Counted from the first letter of the stretch, positions 34,536 through 42,872 are shown. The stretch: 64,000 nt of DNA from JAEUKH01 sp964447205 (GCA_964447205.1 CAYUSB010000013.1:62001-126000), one strand, 5' to 3'. Notes: generated from the letters alone by a model not told the origin. A program made the numbers and translations.

Positions 34536-35003
34536 GTGACGGGCTGCTATCCTCACGGGGTGCACCAAGAACGATCTGGGATTCGTTTCGACTTCGCGGG
34601 CTACGACGACGCGGGCAGGCTCGCGGTGCTCGTCGAGGCCAAGCGGCGCGCGGGGACGGACGCGACCTGGGCTGCCCAACTCCGTCGGAATCTGTTCGCA
34701 CACGGCAGCATCCCGGAGGCCGACCTCTTCGCCGTCATCGTTCCCGATCGACTGTACGTCTGGCGGGCCTCGTCCCCCATGGATGCGCTGCCCGAGCACG
34801 ACATCGACGCGCGGCCCCTGCTCGCGCCGTACTTCAGCCAGGTGGGGGCCTCGCCCGAGACCATCGCGCCCGAGGCCTTCGAGCTGTTGGTGGGGTGGTG
34901 GCTCGACGATCTCACGCACAAGGAGGTCGTCGAGGGGACACTCACGCCCTCTGGTCTGCCCAGCGCCGTGCGCGGGGGGCGCATCGCGTACGAAGCGGCG
35001 TGA
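34536..35003 (+). CDS. Small nuclease-fold-like protein (E-x-K motif)
   Basis: 155 residues, not a BREX core component. The N-terminal half reads GIRFDFAGYDDAGRLAVLVEAKRR: an Asp pair (24-25) followed by a strand with E34-A-K36, the layout of PD-(D/E)XK or NERD-type nuclease cores. The rest (QLRRNLFAHGSIPEADLFAVIVPDRLYVWR) resembles small proteins that recognise or cut DNA ends. GGAGGGG lies eight bases before GTG 34536. Its stop overlaps the PIN gene start in GTGA. With the PIN protein it forms an apparent two-gene module between brxC and pglX. Nuclease activity is inferred from one motif only. Confidence 0.6.
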   Translation: MTGCYPHGVHQERSGIRFDFAGYDDAGRLAVLVEAKRRAGTDATWAAQLRRNLFAHGSIPEADLFAVIVPDRLYVWRASSPMDALPEHDIDARPLLAPYFSQVGASPETIAPEAFELLVGWWLDDLTHKEVVEGTLTPSGLPSAVRGGRIAYEAA

Positions 35004-35608
35004 GGGTCTACGTCGAGACCAACTTCATCCTCGAGCTCGTGCTCCAGCAGGAGGAGTGTGACGCATGCGAGGCGCTGGTCGCGCTCGCCCAGTCGAAGCA
35101 GATCATGCTGGTGACGACATCGTTCAGCTTCGTCGAGCCGTACACGACGCTCCGAGGTCGCGCCGCCATGCGGAGGCGCCTGTCCGACGACCTCACCCGC
35201 GAGCTCCGAGAGATCGCGCGTACGCGGGGCCACGCGCAGGCCGTGGCCTCGACCACCCTCCCCGCGCTGCTGGTGCAGAGCGCAAACGACGCCCAACAGG
35301 GCCTGCTCGCGCTCACGATGCGTCTCGTTCCGCTCGTCGATGTGCTGCCGCTTGCTGCGCCGACGCTCCTCGAAGGCGATCGGCTACGGAGAGACTTCGG
35401 CCTCACCTACCCCGATGCGATCGTGCTGGCGGGCGTGCTGCTGGATCCGCGACTCGGCGCGGAGCAGAGCTGCTTCCTCAACCGCAACACCAAGGACTTC
35501 GACGACCCGACCATCGTCGAGACCCTCTGTACGAGGCGCTGCAAGCTCCTGCCTGGCTTCGCAGAGGGGCTCAAGTACATCCAGAACCACCTCGCGCGCG
35601 GAGCTTGA
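35000..35608 (+). CDS. PIN-domain protein
   Basis: 202 residues of PIN-type (RNase-like) fold. It opens RVYVETNFILELVLQQEE, the first acidic motif in its E-T-N variant; later LTYPDAIVLAGVLLD and CFLNRNTKDFDDPTIVETL supply the further acidic residues and the N-x-K-D-F pattern of PIN domains. PIN proteins commonly cleave RNA, often as toxins. The gene before it is not a recognised antitoxin, so this pair is not a standard VapBC. It is translationally coupled to that gene through GTGA. Base composition is lower in GC than brxC. An unusual BREX accessory or an independent defence module is possible. Confidence 0.72.
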   Translation: MRVYVETNFILELVLQQEECDACEALVALAQSKQIMLVTTSFSFVEPYTTLRGRAAMRRRLSDDLTRELREIARTRGHAQAVASTTLPALLVQSANDAQQGLLALTMRLVPLVDVLPLAAPTLLEGDRLRRDFGLTYPDAIVLAGVLLDPRLGAEQSCFLNRNTKDFDDPTIVETLCTRRCKLLPGFAEGLKYIQNHLARGA

Positions 35609-35665
35609 TCTACGCCCCGCGTCTCACCCTCACGGCCGAGCCCGAGGTTGAGGCGCCTGGCCCCT

Positions 35666-35788
35666 GACGTGGAGGCCGCCCGCGCAGAGATCGGCCGCCG
35701 ACCGGGCTTCGAGGCCCTCGACACCGACAGCGCCCATGGGGTGCTCAAGCCCTTCGCCCTGGTGCTCCACGACGCTCGGGTCGAGGAC
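35666..35788 (+). pseudogene. Duplicated 123-bp fragment of brxC
   Basis: Matches brxC bases 34144-34266 without gaps, with four mismatches by direct comparison (119 of 123). It has no start, and its frame runs on into unrelated sequence, so it cannot be functional. The two copies bracket the 34536-35608 gene pair, which suggests that the pair arrived by a duplication-forming recombination at the end of brxC. Confidence 0.85.
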
Positions 35789-36133
35789 GCTCATGAAGCC
35801 TTCGGGCTGGACCGGGGTTCTTGGGCTTGTTGGCCGCGGGGCCACAGAGGATTCCAGGAAGGAGGAGGATCCGTGGTGGACATTCCCTCTCCCCATTGAT
35901 TTCAGTGTAACGTGCATCCCCTCTCCCCAGGGAGAGGGGAGTTTGGTGACCCGTGTGCCGCGGAGGGAGAGGGATTCCCCATTGGTTTTCCCTGAATCCC
36001 TACAATCCCCCTGAGTCCACCAGTCTTCGGGGCCCTATTGCCGCCGTCTCGACATCGGGACAACCTCGTAGCGGGCCGTCCCCGCCTGGTCTGCCCTCGG
36101 CTGGAGGTGATCCAGCCCGAAGGCTTCATGAGC
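35789..36133. repeat. Pair of 23-bp perfect inverted repeats, 299 bp apart
   Basis: GCTCATGAAGCCTTCGGGCT... at 35789-35811 recurs as its exact reverse complement at 36111-36133. The left arm starts at the base after the brxC duplicate ends. The enclosed 299 bp hold no gene, so this could be the skeleton of a MITE-like element or an inverted duplication formed in the same event. Confidence 0.8.
35917..35940. repeat. Hairpin element of the GGGGAGAGG family
   Basis: TCCCCTCTCCC and GGGAGAGGGGA form a perfect 11-bp stem with a two-base loop. The same hairpin type occurs twice behind pglX (40378 and 40499). Confidence 0.85.
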
Positions 36134-36287
36134 GACGAAGAATACCCAGAGCGCCGGGGCCTGTGTGTACCGTGTCCCAGAGCCGAGGGAGCGGCTGCCG
36201 ACGCGGCGCACCACACTGGCGAACCAGAAGGGCTATGCGGTCGAGTTTTTCTGCGCCCCCGGCGAGTCGCTCCGCGGGGGGTACTGA
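36132..36287 (+). pseudogene. Possible 3' remnant of an unknown gene
   Basis: An open stretch of 51 codons ends with a stop at 36285-36287 and reads like real protein near its end: VYRVPEPRERLPTRRTTLAN, followed by QKGYAVEFFCAPGESLRGGY. An in-frame TGA at 36129 blocks it upstream and no ATG is near, so only the tail of a lost gene would remain. The family is not recognised. The frame differs from that of pglX. This is a reading-by-eye judgement and may be chance. Confidence 0.3.
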
Positions 36288-36370
36288 GCCGACGTGCCGA
36301 TGGCCGATCCCCCCCGCCGCTTCCGCCCCCCGTCCTCGCCCGGTCTCCGTTATCCTCCGCGGCCTCCGCG

Positions 36371-39300
36371 ATGCTCACCTCCGCGTCCAAGAAGGCCCTC
36401 GCGGCCACCATCCGCGACCTCCGCGCCCGGCTCCTGCGCGCTCTCGCCGACGAGGCCCACCGGCGTTATCGCCTCGCCGTCTCCCCCGAGGCCGCGCGCC
36501 TCGAGGCCCAACCCGCCGCCCTGCGCCGCCGCCTCGAGGCCTGGCTCGACGAACACACCCGCGCCGCACACCCCAACCCCCGCAGCGACACACGCGCCAC
36601 ACGGGCCCGGCTCTTCGACGAGGCCGTCGAAGCCGCCGCCGCGACCTTCCTCAACCGACTCGTCGTGCTCAAATGCCTCGAAGCCGCCCGACTCATCCGG
36701 CCCACACTCGTCACCGGGGGCATCAATAGCCCCGCCGTACGAGACTTCCGCGAGTTCGCACCCGCACTCTTCCTCGACGACGAGAACCAAGGCTACGCCT
36801 GGCTCCTCGCACAGGCCTTCGACGAGGTCGCCGTCGACCTGCCCGCCCTCTTCGGCGAGGTCGGGCTGAGCGGGCTGTTCCAGGTTCCGCCCGAGATGCT
36901 CCGGGCCACCGTCGAGGCCCTCAACCAGCCCGAGCTCGACGAGGCCTGGACCGACGACACCACCCTCGGATGGACCTACCAGTACTGGAACGACCCGCGA
37001 CGCGAAGCCCTCGACGCCAAAATCAAGGACGGCGGCAAGCTCGAGGCCCACGAGATCGCCCCCAAGACCCAGATGTTCACCGAGCGGTACATGGTCGAGT
37101 GGCTGCTCCAGAACACCCTCGGGCTCCAGTGGCTCGCACTCTGCCAACACCACGGGTGGACCGCCGACTGCGCACACCCCCAAGGGGTTCTCGATACACT
37201 CGAAGCCCGACGCAAAGACTGGCGGGCCCGACGCGACCAGGGAGAGGTCGGACCCGAACAAGAGATGCCCTTCACCCCCGACGGGCTCGAGGCCCGGTGG
37301 CGGTACTATGTTCCGCAGAGCGTTCCGCAGGGCATGGTCGAGGCCATTCCCCGGTCGGTGCGGCAGTGGAAGGTGCTCGATCCGGCCTGCGGTTCGGGGC
37401 ACTTCCTCGTGCACGCGTTCGGGCTCCTCACCGCCCTGTACGAAGAAGAAGCCCGCCACCGGGGAGAGACCTGGTCGCGCCCCGACATCGCCGCCTCCAT
37501 CCTCGAACACAACCTCCACGGGGTCGACCTCGACCCCCGGGCCGTCCAGATCGCCGCCGCCGCCCTGCTCCTCGCCGCACGACGGTACGCCCCCGAGGTG
37601 GTTCCGCGTCGGCTCAACCTCGTGGCCACCGCCTTCGACCTCGGACGCCTCCACGAGGGCGACCCGAGCCTCGTCCACCTCCTCAACGCCCTGTGGGAAG
37701 CCGGGAAGGTTCCGCCCGCGGCCGTCAAGGCAGTCGTCAAGGCCCTCGCCGGCATCGACGCCTACGGCACCCTGCTCAAGGTCGACCGCACCCTCGAAGA
37801 CGCCCTCCGCGAGACCGAGAAGGTGGCCAATCCCACCCAGGGTTCGTTGCTCGGCGGGGACGGGGAGGCCAGGGTCACCCACGCCGCAGGACGCGCCCAG
37901 GTCGACCTCGTGGCCCTGCTCGAACAACTCCTCGCCCGCGAGACCCGACGCGACGACCTCGGACTGCGACTCGACGGCGAACAACTGTCCGCAGGGGTTC
38001 GGTTTGCCCGCATCGTACGCGAGGGGCAGTACGACCTCGTGGTCGGGAACCCCCCCTACCAGGGCACGGGCAAGATGGCCGACGCCGCCTACGTCGCCAA
38101 ACACTACCCCTACGGCAAGGCCGACCTCTACGCCGCCTTCCTCCAACGCGGCCTGGAGCTCGCCAAACCCCAAGGGTTGAGCGCCATGGTCACCATGCAA
38201 GGGTGGATGTTCTTGAGCCAGTACGCTGCGCTGAGGGAACAGATTATCGGCGGTAACTCCATCAGGTCGTTGTGCGATTTGATGTGGTGTGGGTTTGATT
38301 CGATGCGACATGCAACGGTTGCGATGTTCGTAATGTCCCGGGGCTCGTCGGAAGACGTTGCCTCGGTGGCATTGATGCCGAGCGATCGAACTGAGAGAGA
38401 AGAATCAAATGCGGCTTTCCGGCGAAAGTGCGCCGCTGTTCTAGCACATGTGGGACGGTATGAGTTCACCCCGGCCTCCTTCGACGTGGTCGAGGGCAAG
38501 CCGCTGGTGTACTGGTGGAGTGAGGATCTGCTGCGGGCGTATCGCGACGCGCCGAAGATGGGGGACATTTCTCCCGCTCACGCGGGTCTGTCGACCCAGA
38601 ACAACCAGCGTTTTCTTCGTCAGTCATGGGAGCTACCACTGTCACGCATGCTGCTGTCGCGCTCAGACGTCGAGTCGCCACCTCATTCTGATTGGGTGCC
38701 ATACATCAAGGGCGCGTCGGGTGCTGAATGGATGGAGCCCATGCAGGATGTAATCCGTTGGCAGTTCGATGGCATGGAACTCCGAGTCTGGATCGATGAC
38801 TACAAGAGCCGCATTCAAGGTCAGTACATTAAGAACGAGCGAGACTATTTCCATTTGGGCGTCGCCTTTGCTGCCATCGGCTCTGGCTTCTCGGCGCGGG
38901 CACATCGTTATGCGAGCGTGTTCGGTCATATGGGCGCGTCGGTATTCCCGGGTGCTGACATGCGGAGTCGAGTGCTCTGCATGATGCAATCGACGCGAGC
39001 ACGGGAAGTCGTTGAGTCTCTCAATCCAACGATCCATTTTGGCTCGGCGGATGTAAATCGGTTGCCTCTGTTCGAGATCGAGGATGCCGACACCATCGTG
39101 GCGACGCTCGACGCGGCCTTCACCGAGCACGAGGCGGCCCGCGAGACCTCGGTCGAGTTTCGCCGTCCGGGTCCGTCGCCGTGGTCCTACGCGCAGTCCT
39201 GGGCCCAGGCCGCCGTCGACCGCCCCGCCAGAACCCCGCTCCCCCCCTACGCCCCCACCTACGACCCGCCCACCCCCGTCGACGCCCTGAGCTTCGCCTT

Positions 39301-40336
39301 CGGCATCGCCCTCGGCCGCTTCGCCCCCGACGGAACGGGCCTCCTCGACACCGCCCCCGACACGGCCCTGCCCGGGGGCATTCTGTTTCTCCAGTGCACC
39401 GGCGGCAAGGACAGCCTCGACCACCCGGCCTGCGCCCCCTTGCACGCCGCGTGGGCCGCGCGTTCGCCCGGGTTCGCGGCCGACACCGAGCTCCGCGCGT
39501 GGCTCGCCCGGTCGTTCTTCGCCGAACACAAGGACCGCTACGACAACCGCCCCATCTGGTGGCCCCTGTCGTCGACGAAGAAGACCTTCGTGGCCTGGGT
39601 GGCCCTCCATCGCCTCTCGTCCCGAACCCTCCCCGAACTCCTGAGCGACCACCTCGTCCCCCTGCGGCGCACCCTGGAGGGGATGCGGGACGACCAGAAC
39701 GCCGCGCGTTCGGTGGGCGACAAGAAGGCCCGGGCCCAGGCCGAGCGGGTCTGGACCGAGCTGAGCAAACACCTCACCGAGCTCCAGGAGTTTGTGTCCC
39801 GGGTCGAACAGTGCGCCGACCGGGGCCCTCCCGCGGGCGAGGTCGGTTCACCCCGCGAACGCGACGCCGTGTACGACCCCGTGCTCGACGACGGGGTGAT
39901 GGTGAATACGAGCGCCCTCTATCCCTTGCTCGACCCCCAGTGGAAAGACCCCCGCAAGTGGTGGAAAGAACTCTCCACCGCCGAGGGCCGCAAGGACTAC
40001 GACTGGTCCAAGCTCGCCGCGCGGTATTTCCCGGGTCGTGTGGCGGCGAAGTGCGCGTCCGACCCGTCGCTGGCGGTGGCCCACGGCTGCTTCTGGCGGC
40101 TGCACCCGGCCCGGGCCTACGCCTGGGAGCTGCGCTTGCAGCACGACCTGCGCCCCGACTTCGTGCTCGACGAGGCCGACGCGGCGGGGTTGCGGGCGGC
40201 CTTCCTGCGGGAGCGGGCGACGGAGGCGGCGGAGATCCGGGCGAAGGAGACGAAACGCCGCGAGCGCAAGGCGGCCAAGGGGGGCGAGGCGGAGGGGGAC
40301 GGCGACGGGGAGGCCGAGCTGCCGCTGGGGGAGTGA
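36371..40336 (+). CDS. pglX: BREX adenine-specific DNA methyltransferase PglX
   Basis: 1321-residue type IIG-like N6-adenine methyltransferase that marks host DNA in BREX. SAM motif I is DPACGSGHF at 337-345 and catalytic motif IV is NPPY at 560-563 (VVGNPPYQGTGK). The C-terminal third contains DYDWSKLAARYFPGRV-type conserved sequence. The frame is open far upstream, but ATG 36371 begins LTSASKKALAATIRDLRARLL, the usual PglX-like helical N-terminus, whereas the preceding codons read as noise. Codons about 615-907 (roughly 38215-39090), probably the target-recognition region, are only about 53% GC in counted lines, against clearly higher values on both sides. Confidence 0.92.
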   Translation: MLTSASKKALAATIRDLRARLLRALADEAHRRYRLAVSPEAARLEAQPAALRRRLEAWLDEHTRAAHPNPRSDTRATRARLFDEAVEAAAATFLNRLVVLKCLEAARLIRPTLVTGGINSPAVRDFREFAPALFLDDENQGYAWLLAQAFDEVAVDLPALFGEVGLSGLFQVPPEMLRATVEALNQPELDEAWTDDTTLGWTYQYWNDPRREALDAKIKDGGKLEAHEIAPKTQMFTERYMVEWLLQNTLGLQWLALCQHHGWTADCAHPQGVLDTLEARRKDWRARRDQGEVGPEQEMPFTPDGLEARWRYYVPQSVPQGMVEAIPRSVRQWKVLDPACGSGHFLVHAFGLLTALYEEEARHRGETWSRPDIAASILEHNLHGVDLDPRAVQIAAAALLLAARRYAPEVVPRRLNLVATAFDLGRLHEGDPSLVHLLNALWEAGKVPPAAVKAVVKALAGIDAYGTLLKVDRTLEDALRETEKVANPTQGSLLGGDGEARVTHAAGRAQVDLVALLEQLLARETRRDDLGLRLDGEQLSAGVRFARIVREGQYDLVVGNPPYQGTGKMADAAYVAKHYPYGKADLYAAFLQRGLELAKPQGLSAMVTMQGWMFLSQYAALREQIIGGNSIRSLCDLMWCGFDSMRHATVAMFVMSRGSSEDVASVALMPSDRTEREESNAAFRRKCAAVLAHVGRYEFTPASFDVVEGKPLVYWWSEDLLRAYRDAPKMGDISPAHAGLSTQNNQRFLRQSWELPLSRMLLSRSDVESPPHSDWVPYIKGASGAEWMEPMQDVIRWQFDGMELRVWIDDYKSRIQGQYIKNERDYFHLGVAFAAIGSGFSARAHRYASVFGHMGASVFPGADMRSRVLCMMQSTRAREVVESLNPTIHFGSADVNRLPLFEIEDADTIVATLDAAFTEHEAARETSVEFRRPGPSPWSYAQSWAQAAVDRPARTPLPPYAPTYDPPTPVDALSFAFGIALGRFAPDGTGLLDTAPDTALPGGILFLQCTGGKDSLDHPACAPLHAAWAARSPGFAADTELRAWLARSFFAEHKDRYDNRPIWWPLSSTKKTFVAWVALHRLSSRTLPELLSDHLVPLRRTLEGMRDDQNAARSVGDKKARAQAERVWTELSKHLTELQEFVSRVEQCADRGPPAGEVGSPRERDAVYDPVLDDGVMVNTSALYPLLDPQWKDPRKWWKELSTAEGRKDYDWSKLAARYFPGRVAAKCASDPSLAVAHGCFWRLHPARAYAWELRLQHDLRPDFVLDEADAAGLRAAFLRERATEAAEIRAKETKRRERKAAKGGEAEGDGDGEAELPLGE

Positions 40337-40377
40337 TTGGGGGGACTCTCCCCCATGGATTCTCTCGATACGAGGCC

Positions 40378-40524
40378 CCCCCTCTCCCCGGGGAGAGGGG
40401 GAGTCGGGCGACGTACGAACCGCGCGGGGAGAGGGACCGTCCCCTCGCCGCCCGCCGCCGACGGCCCTCACCCAATACTGTTCGCACGTCACCCATTTCC
40501 CCTCTCCCGGTCACGGGAGAGGGG
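40378..40524. repeat. Two further GGGGAGAGG hairpins behind pglX
   Basis: Hairpin 1 at 40378-40401 is a 12-bp perfect palindromic stem without loop. Hairpin 2 at 40499-40524 has 11-bp arms (CCCCTCTCCCG / CGGGAGAGGGG) around GTCA. Both match the one at 35917. They may act as transcript ends after pglX or represent a REP-like family. The spacer 40337-40584 holds no gene. Confidence 0.85.
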
Positions 40525-40584
40525 GCCATCGTACCGTGAAAATAGAGTGTGTGAGAGCCGCCAGGTCTGGTGAAGTCCTCCCTA

Positions 40585-40905
40585 TCAGCCGTGGAGGGGG
40601 TCACACCCCCCGTCGAGGAGGTCGTTCCCGCCTGACCCCGGGGTTGGAACCCCCCTCGACCAGGATGGATCGCCCTGGGAGATGATGAACCGCGGCCCTT
40701 GCGGCGCCTGGGTCGGCCAGACATGCATCTGACCGGGCACCACCGCACCCGCCTTGCAGGCGGCCCGGTAGGCCTTGAACATCGCGGGCCACGCCTGCTT
40801 GAACTGCAGGGCGATGCCCTTGCCCATCACGCCCTCGCAGTTGACCGCGTTGACGAGGGCGTCGGTCTGCGCGCTGAGCAAGTTGCCGGTGACGCCTTCG
40901 ATCAT
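40585..40905 (-). pseudogene. Truncated DarG-type macrodomain gene
   Basis: The frame begins MIEGVTGNLLSAQTDALVNA, then VNCEGVMGKGIALQFKQAWP and AMFKAYRAACKAG...PGQMHVW, the unmistakable N-terminal half of a DarG-like macrodomain (an ADP-ribose hydrolase that reverses DNA ADP-ribosylation by the toxin DarT). After about residue 76 (GPRFII) the match stops and unrelated proline/glycine-rich sequence follows, so roughly half the macrodomain and the rest of DarG are missing. No darT gene is present. It is a remnant of a DarTG system, on the strand opposite to BREX. Confidence 0.78.
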
Positions 40906-41087
40906 GGGGGTGAGCCTAACCCATGTTCAGCTCTCCTGGTTCGGGCCGTGAGGCGGAGGCGACGGTGGGCGACGGGGGACCCTGCTCGCCTGCGCAGGAA
41001 GTTGACGTATGCAGGGGCGTCGGTGCGCAATCAGCCCCGCGATGGCGCCGCCCCGACGGGCGCCCGTCGCAGACCTCCGGAGACGCT

Positions 41088-42155
41088 GTGGCCTTCACCT
41101 CCCTGAAAATCGAGCGGTTTACCGCCTTCGGCGCGGCAGACTTCGCGCTCGCTCCTGGGGTCAATGTGCTCATCGGGGCGAACGGGGCCGGCAAATCCCA
41201 CGTCCTCAAGCTGCTCTACGTGCTCCACGAGGCGACCCGGAAGTACTGGAACGACCTGGACGCAAACCTCGACTTCGCTGCGCAACTCCAGGCCTTTCTG
41301 ACCGAGACCTTCCTGCCGCACGAGGCGCAGGTGGGGAGGCTGGTGCGTCGGGGCCAGCGAGGATCAAAGACCTGCAAGGTCGCTGCGTCCTTCGGCGCGA
41401 CCGGGGTAAAATTCTCCCTGACGCACCGGGGAACGCTCTCCGCCCCGCACCCGAAGGACCCTGGCGACGCAGACGATCGGGCGCGACGACCCGCGGTGTT
41501 TCTCCCCCCCCGCGAGATGCTCTCCCTCTTCCCGGGGTTTGTCTCAGACTGGGAGGAGCGGGAGTCGACCTACGATCGTACGTACTACGACCTCTGCCTC
41601 CTGCTCGGGCGGAGCCCCCTGCGGGGCGCGCGAGAAGGCGAACGCAAGCGGCTGCTGGAGCCGCTCGAAGCAGCCCTGGGTGGGGAGATCCATACCCAGG
41701 GGGGGCGCTTCTTCGTGCGCTCTGACGACGGCGAGATCGAGATGCCCCTGCTCGCGGAGGGGCTGCGAAAGATCGCGCAGCTCGCGTATCTGGTGATCAA
41801 CGGCTCGCTTCGTGCGCGCAGCCTCCTCCTCTGGGACGAGCCCGAGGCGAACCTCAACCCGGAGATGTCGCCGCTGCTGGCCTCGACGGTCCTCGGTCTG
41901 GCGCGGCAGGGGATTCAGGTCGTGCTGGCCACACACGACTACGCCTTCGCGTCGGAGCTGTCTCGTCAGATTGAGGCCGCCAGGGAGGGCGTTCCAGCCT
42001 GCGCGTTCTTCTCGTTGCGGCGGGACGAGGCCGGGCAACGTCAGGTCGAGCGCGCGGAGGCGTTCGCGCTTTTGCAGCACAACCCCATCCTCGACGCGAT
42101 GGCCGCCCTGCACGACCGCGAGCTGGCCGACGCGGGCGCACTCGAAGCGCCATGA
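41088..42155 (+). CDS. AAA ATPase (OLD/RecF-like) in the BREX operon
   Basis: 355 residues. The N-terminus FTSLKIERFTAFGAADFALAPGVNVLIGANGAGKSHVLK has the Walker A at 30-37. A C-terminal LLLWDEPEANLNPEMSPLLAS gives Walker B and D-loop, and QVVLATHDYAFASELSRQ the switch histidine, the layout of SMC/RecF-type overcoming-lysogeny ATPases. There is no fused TOPRIM. GTG 41088 follows GGAG by five bases and places the domain start correctly; ATG 40923 is possible but leads through low-complexity sequence. Its stop overlaps the next gene in ATGA, so the two form a module inserted between pglX and pglZ. Confidence 0.82.
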   Translation: MAFTSLKIERFTAFGAADFALAPGVNVLIGANGAGKSHVLKLLYVLHEATRKYWNDLDANLDFAAQLQAFLTETFLPHEAQVGRLVRRGQRGSKTCKVAASFGATGVKFSLTHRGTLSAPHPKDPGDADDRARRPAVFLPPREMLSLFPGFVSDWEERESTYDRTYYDLCLLLGRSPLRGAREGERKRLLEPLEAALGGEIHTQGGRFFVRSDDGEIEMPLLAEGLRKIAQLAYLVINGSLRARSLLLWDEPEANLNPEMSPLLASTVLGLARQGIQVVLATHDYAFASELSRQIEAAREGVPACAFFSLRRDEAGQRQVERAEAFALLQHNPILDAMAALHDRELADAGALEAP

Positions 42156-42784
42156 GCATCACCCTCCGCGAGGCGCGGCTCGTCCTCCGCTTCCCGCCGG
42201 GATGGCACGCGGTCAAGTGGGACGCGACCCCCGGGGGAGAGCCTCCCGACCCGCCGCCTTTTCTCCACGCCGACGGCATCGGGAAGCTTCAGGGGGCGCT
42301 CGACGGACGCAGCGAGTCGAGCAAGGCCGTGGACGTGGTGGCGTCTCCTCCGACGCCTGTGCTCATTTTGATCGAGCTCAAGGACGTTCGCTCCGATCCC
42401 GCGACCGTCGGCGGAGCGCGTGCGTTGGCCTACAAGGGACGATGGAAGAGTCTCCCGCTGGAGATCGCGCTCAAGGTCCGGGATACGCTGGCGGGAGTTC
42501 ATGGGGTGGTGCAACGGGGCGAGCCGACAGAGGTCGCTGCGTGGATGCGCGCTGCCCAAGGGGGGAACACGCGCGTCGTCGCCCTGGTGGCGCAGGACGC
42601 GCATCGCCCGAACGAGCCCGAGACGAAACGGGAGGCCCGGGACAGCGAGATGCGCAAGAACCTCCGGCGTATGCTCGCGTGGTTGACCAAGGACCCCCAG
42701 GCGGTGGTGGTGCTCGATCCGCTCCGCGACGTGTGGCCTCGGTGGATGGATGGCGTCGCGTGCGAAGCGGCGCCCGCTCCCTGA
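42152..42784 (+). CDS. PD-(D/E)XK-like protein, partner of the ATPase
   Basis: 210 residues, family not recognised. KLQGALDGRSESSKAVDVV, followed about ten residues on by VLILIELKDVR, gives D61 and then E75-L-K77: the two-strand Asp...ExK pattern of PD-(D/E)XK nucleases. A helical C-terminus (MRKNLRRMLAWLTKDP) follows. It is translationally coupled (ATGA) to the ATPase before it. An ATPase with a small nuclease-like partner suggests an effector pair whose ATPase senses and whose partner cuts, but neither activity is shown. It could also be an accessory subunit of this BREX variant. Confidence 0.62.
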   Translation: MSITLREARLVLRFPPGWHAVKWDATPGGEPPDPPPFLHADGIGKLQGALDGRSESSKAVDVVASPPTPVLILIELKDVRSDPATVGGARALAYKGRWKSLPLEIALKVRDTLAGVHGVVQRGEPTEVAAWMRAAQGGNTRVVALVAQDAHRPNEPETKREARDSEMRKNLRRMLAWLTKDPQAVVVLDPLRDVWPRWMDGVACEAAPAP

Positions 42785-42872
42785 GGTAGTTGTCGCCCGA
42801 GAGCAACAACCTCGCGCCCCGCGGGTACCCCCTCGCGCCTTGGGGCCCAGCGGTGATACGACCGTGCCACCG

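Larger units (their letters stand above)
35609..36370. other. Gene-free spacer between the PIN gene and pglX
   Basis: 762 bp without a complete gene. In order it holds the brxC fragment (35666-35788), one arm of a 23-bp inverted repeat (35789-35811), the GGGAGAGGGGA hairpin (35917-35940), the second arm (36111-36133) and a possible gene remnant (36132-36287). The mixture of repeats and scraps marks it as a recombination-prone spacer. Any promoter for pglX must lie here or further upstream. Confidence 0.7.

Noticed and set aside
30802..34701. A 1299-codon open frame antisense to brxC
   Set aside because: Same cause; the opposite strand is unmistakably BrxC, and the antisense translation has no recognisable protein features.
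34536..35608. Ordinary VapBC toxin-antitoxin pair
   Set aside because: The first protein is twice the size of a VapB antitoxin, lacks a ribbon-helix-helix or AbrB-like start, and shows an E-x-K strand instead.
36038..36370. Upstream extension of PglX from ATG 36128 or earlier
   Set aside because: It is in frame and open, but the encoded residues do not look like PglX and cross the inverted repeat and the gene remnant; ATG 36371 gives the expected N-terminus.
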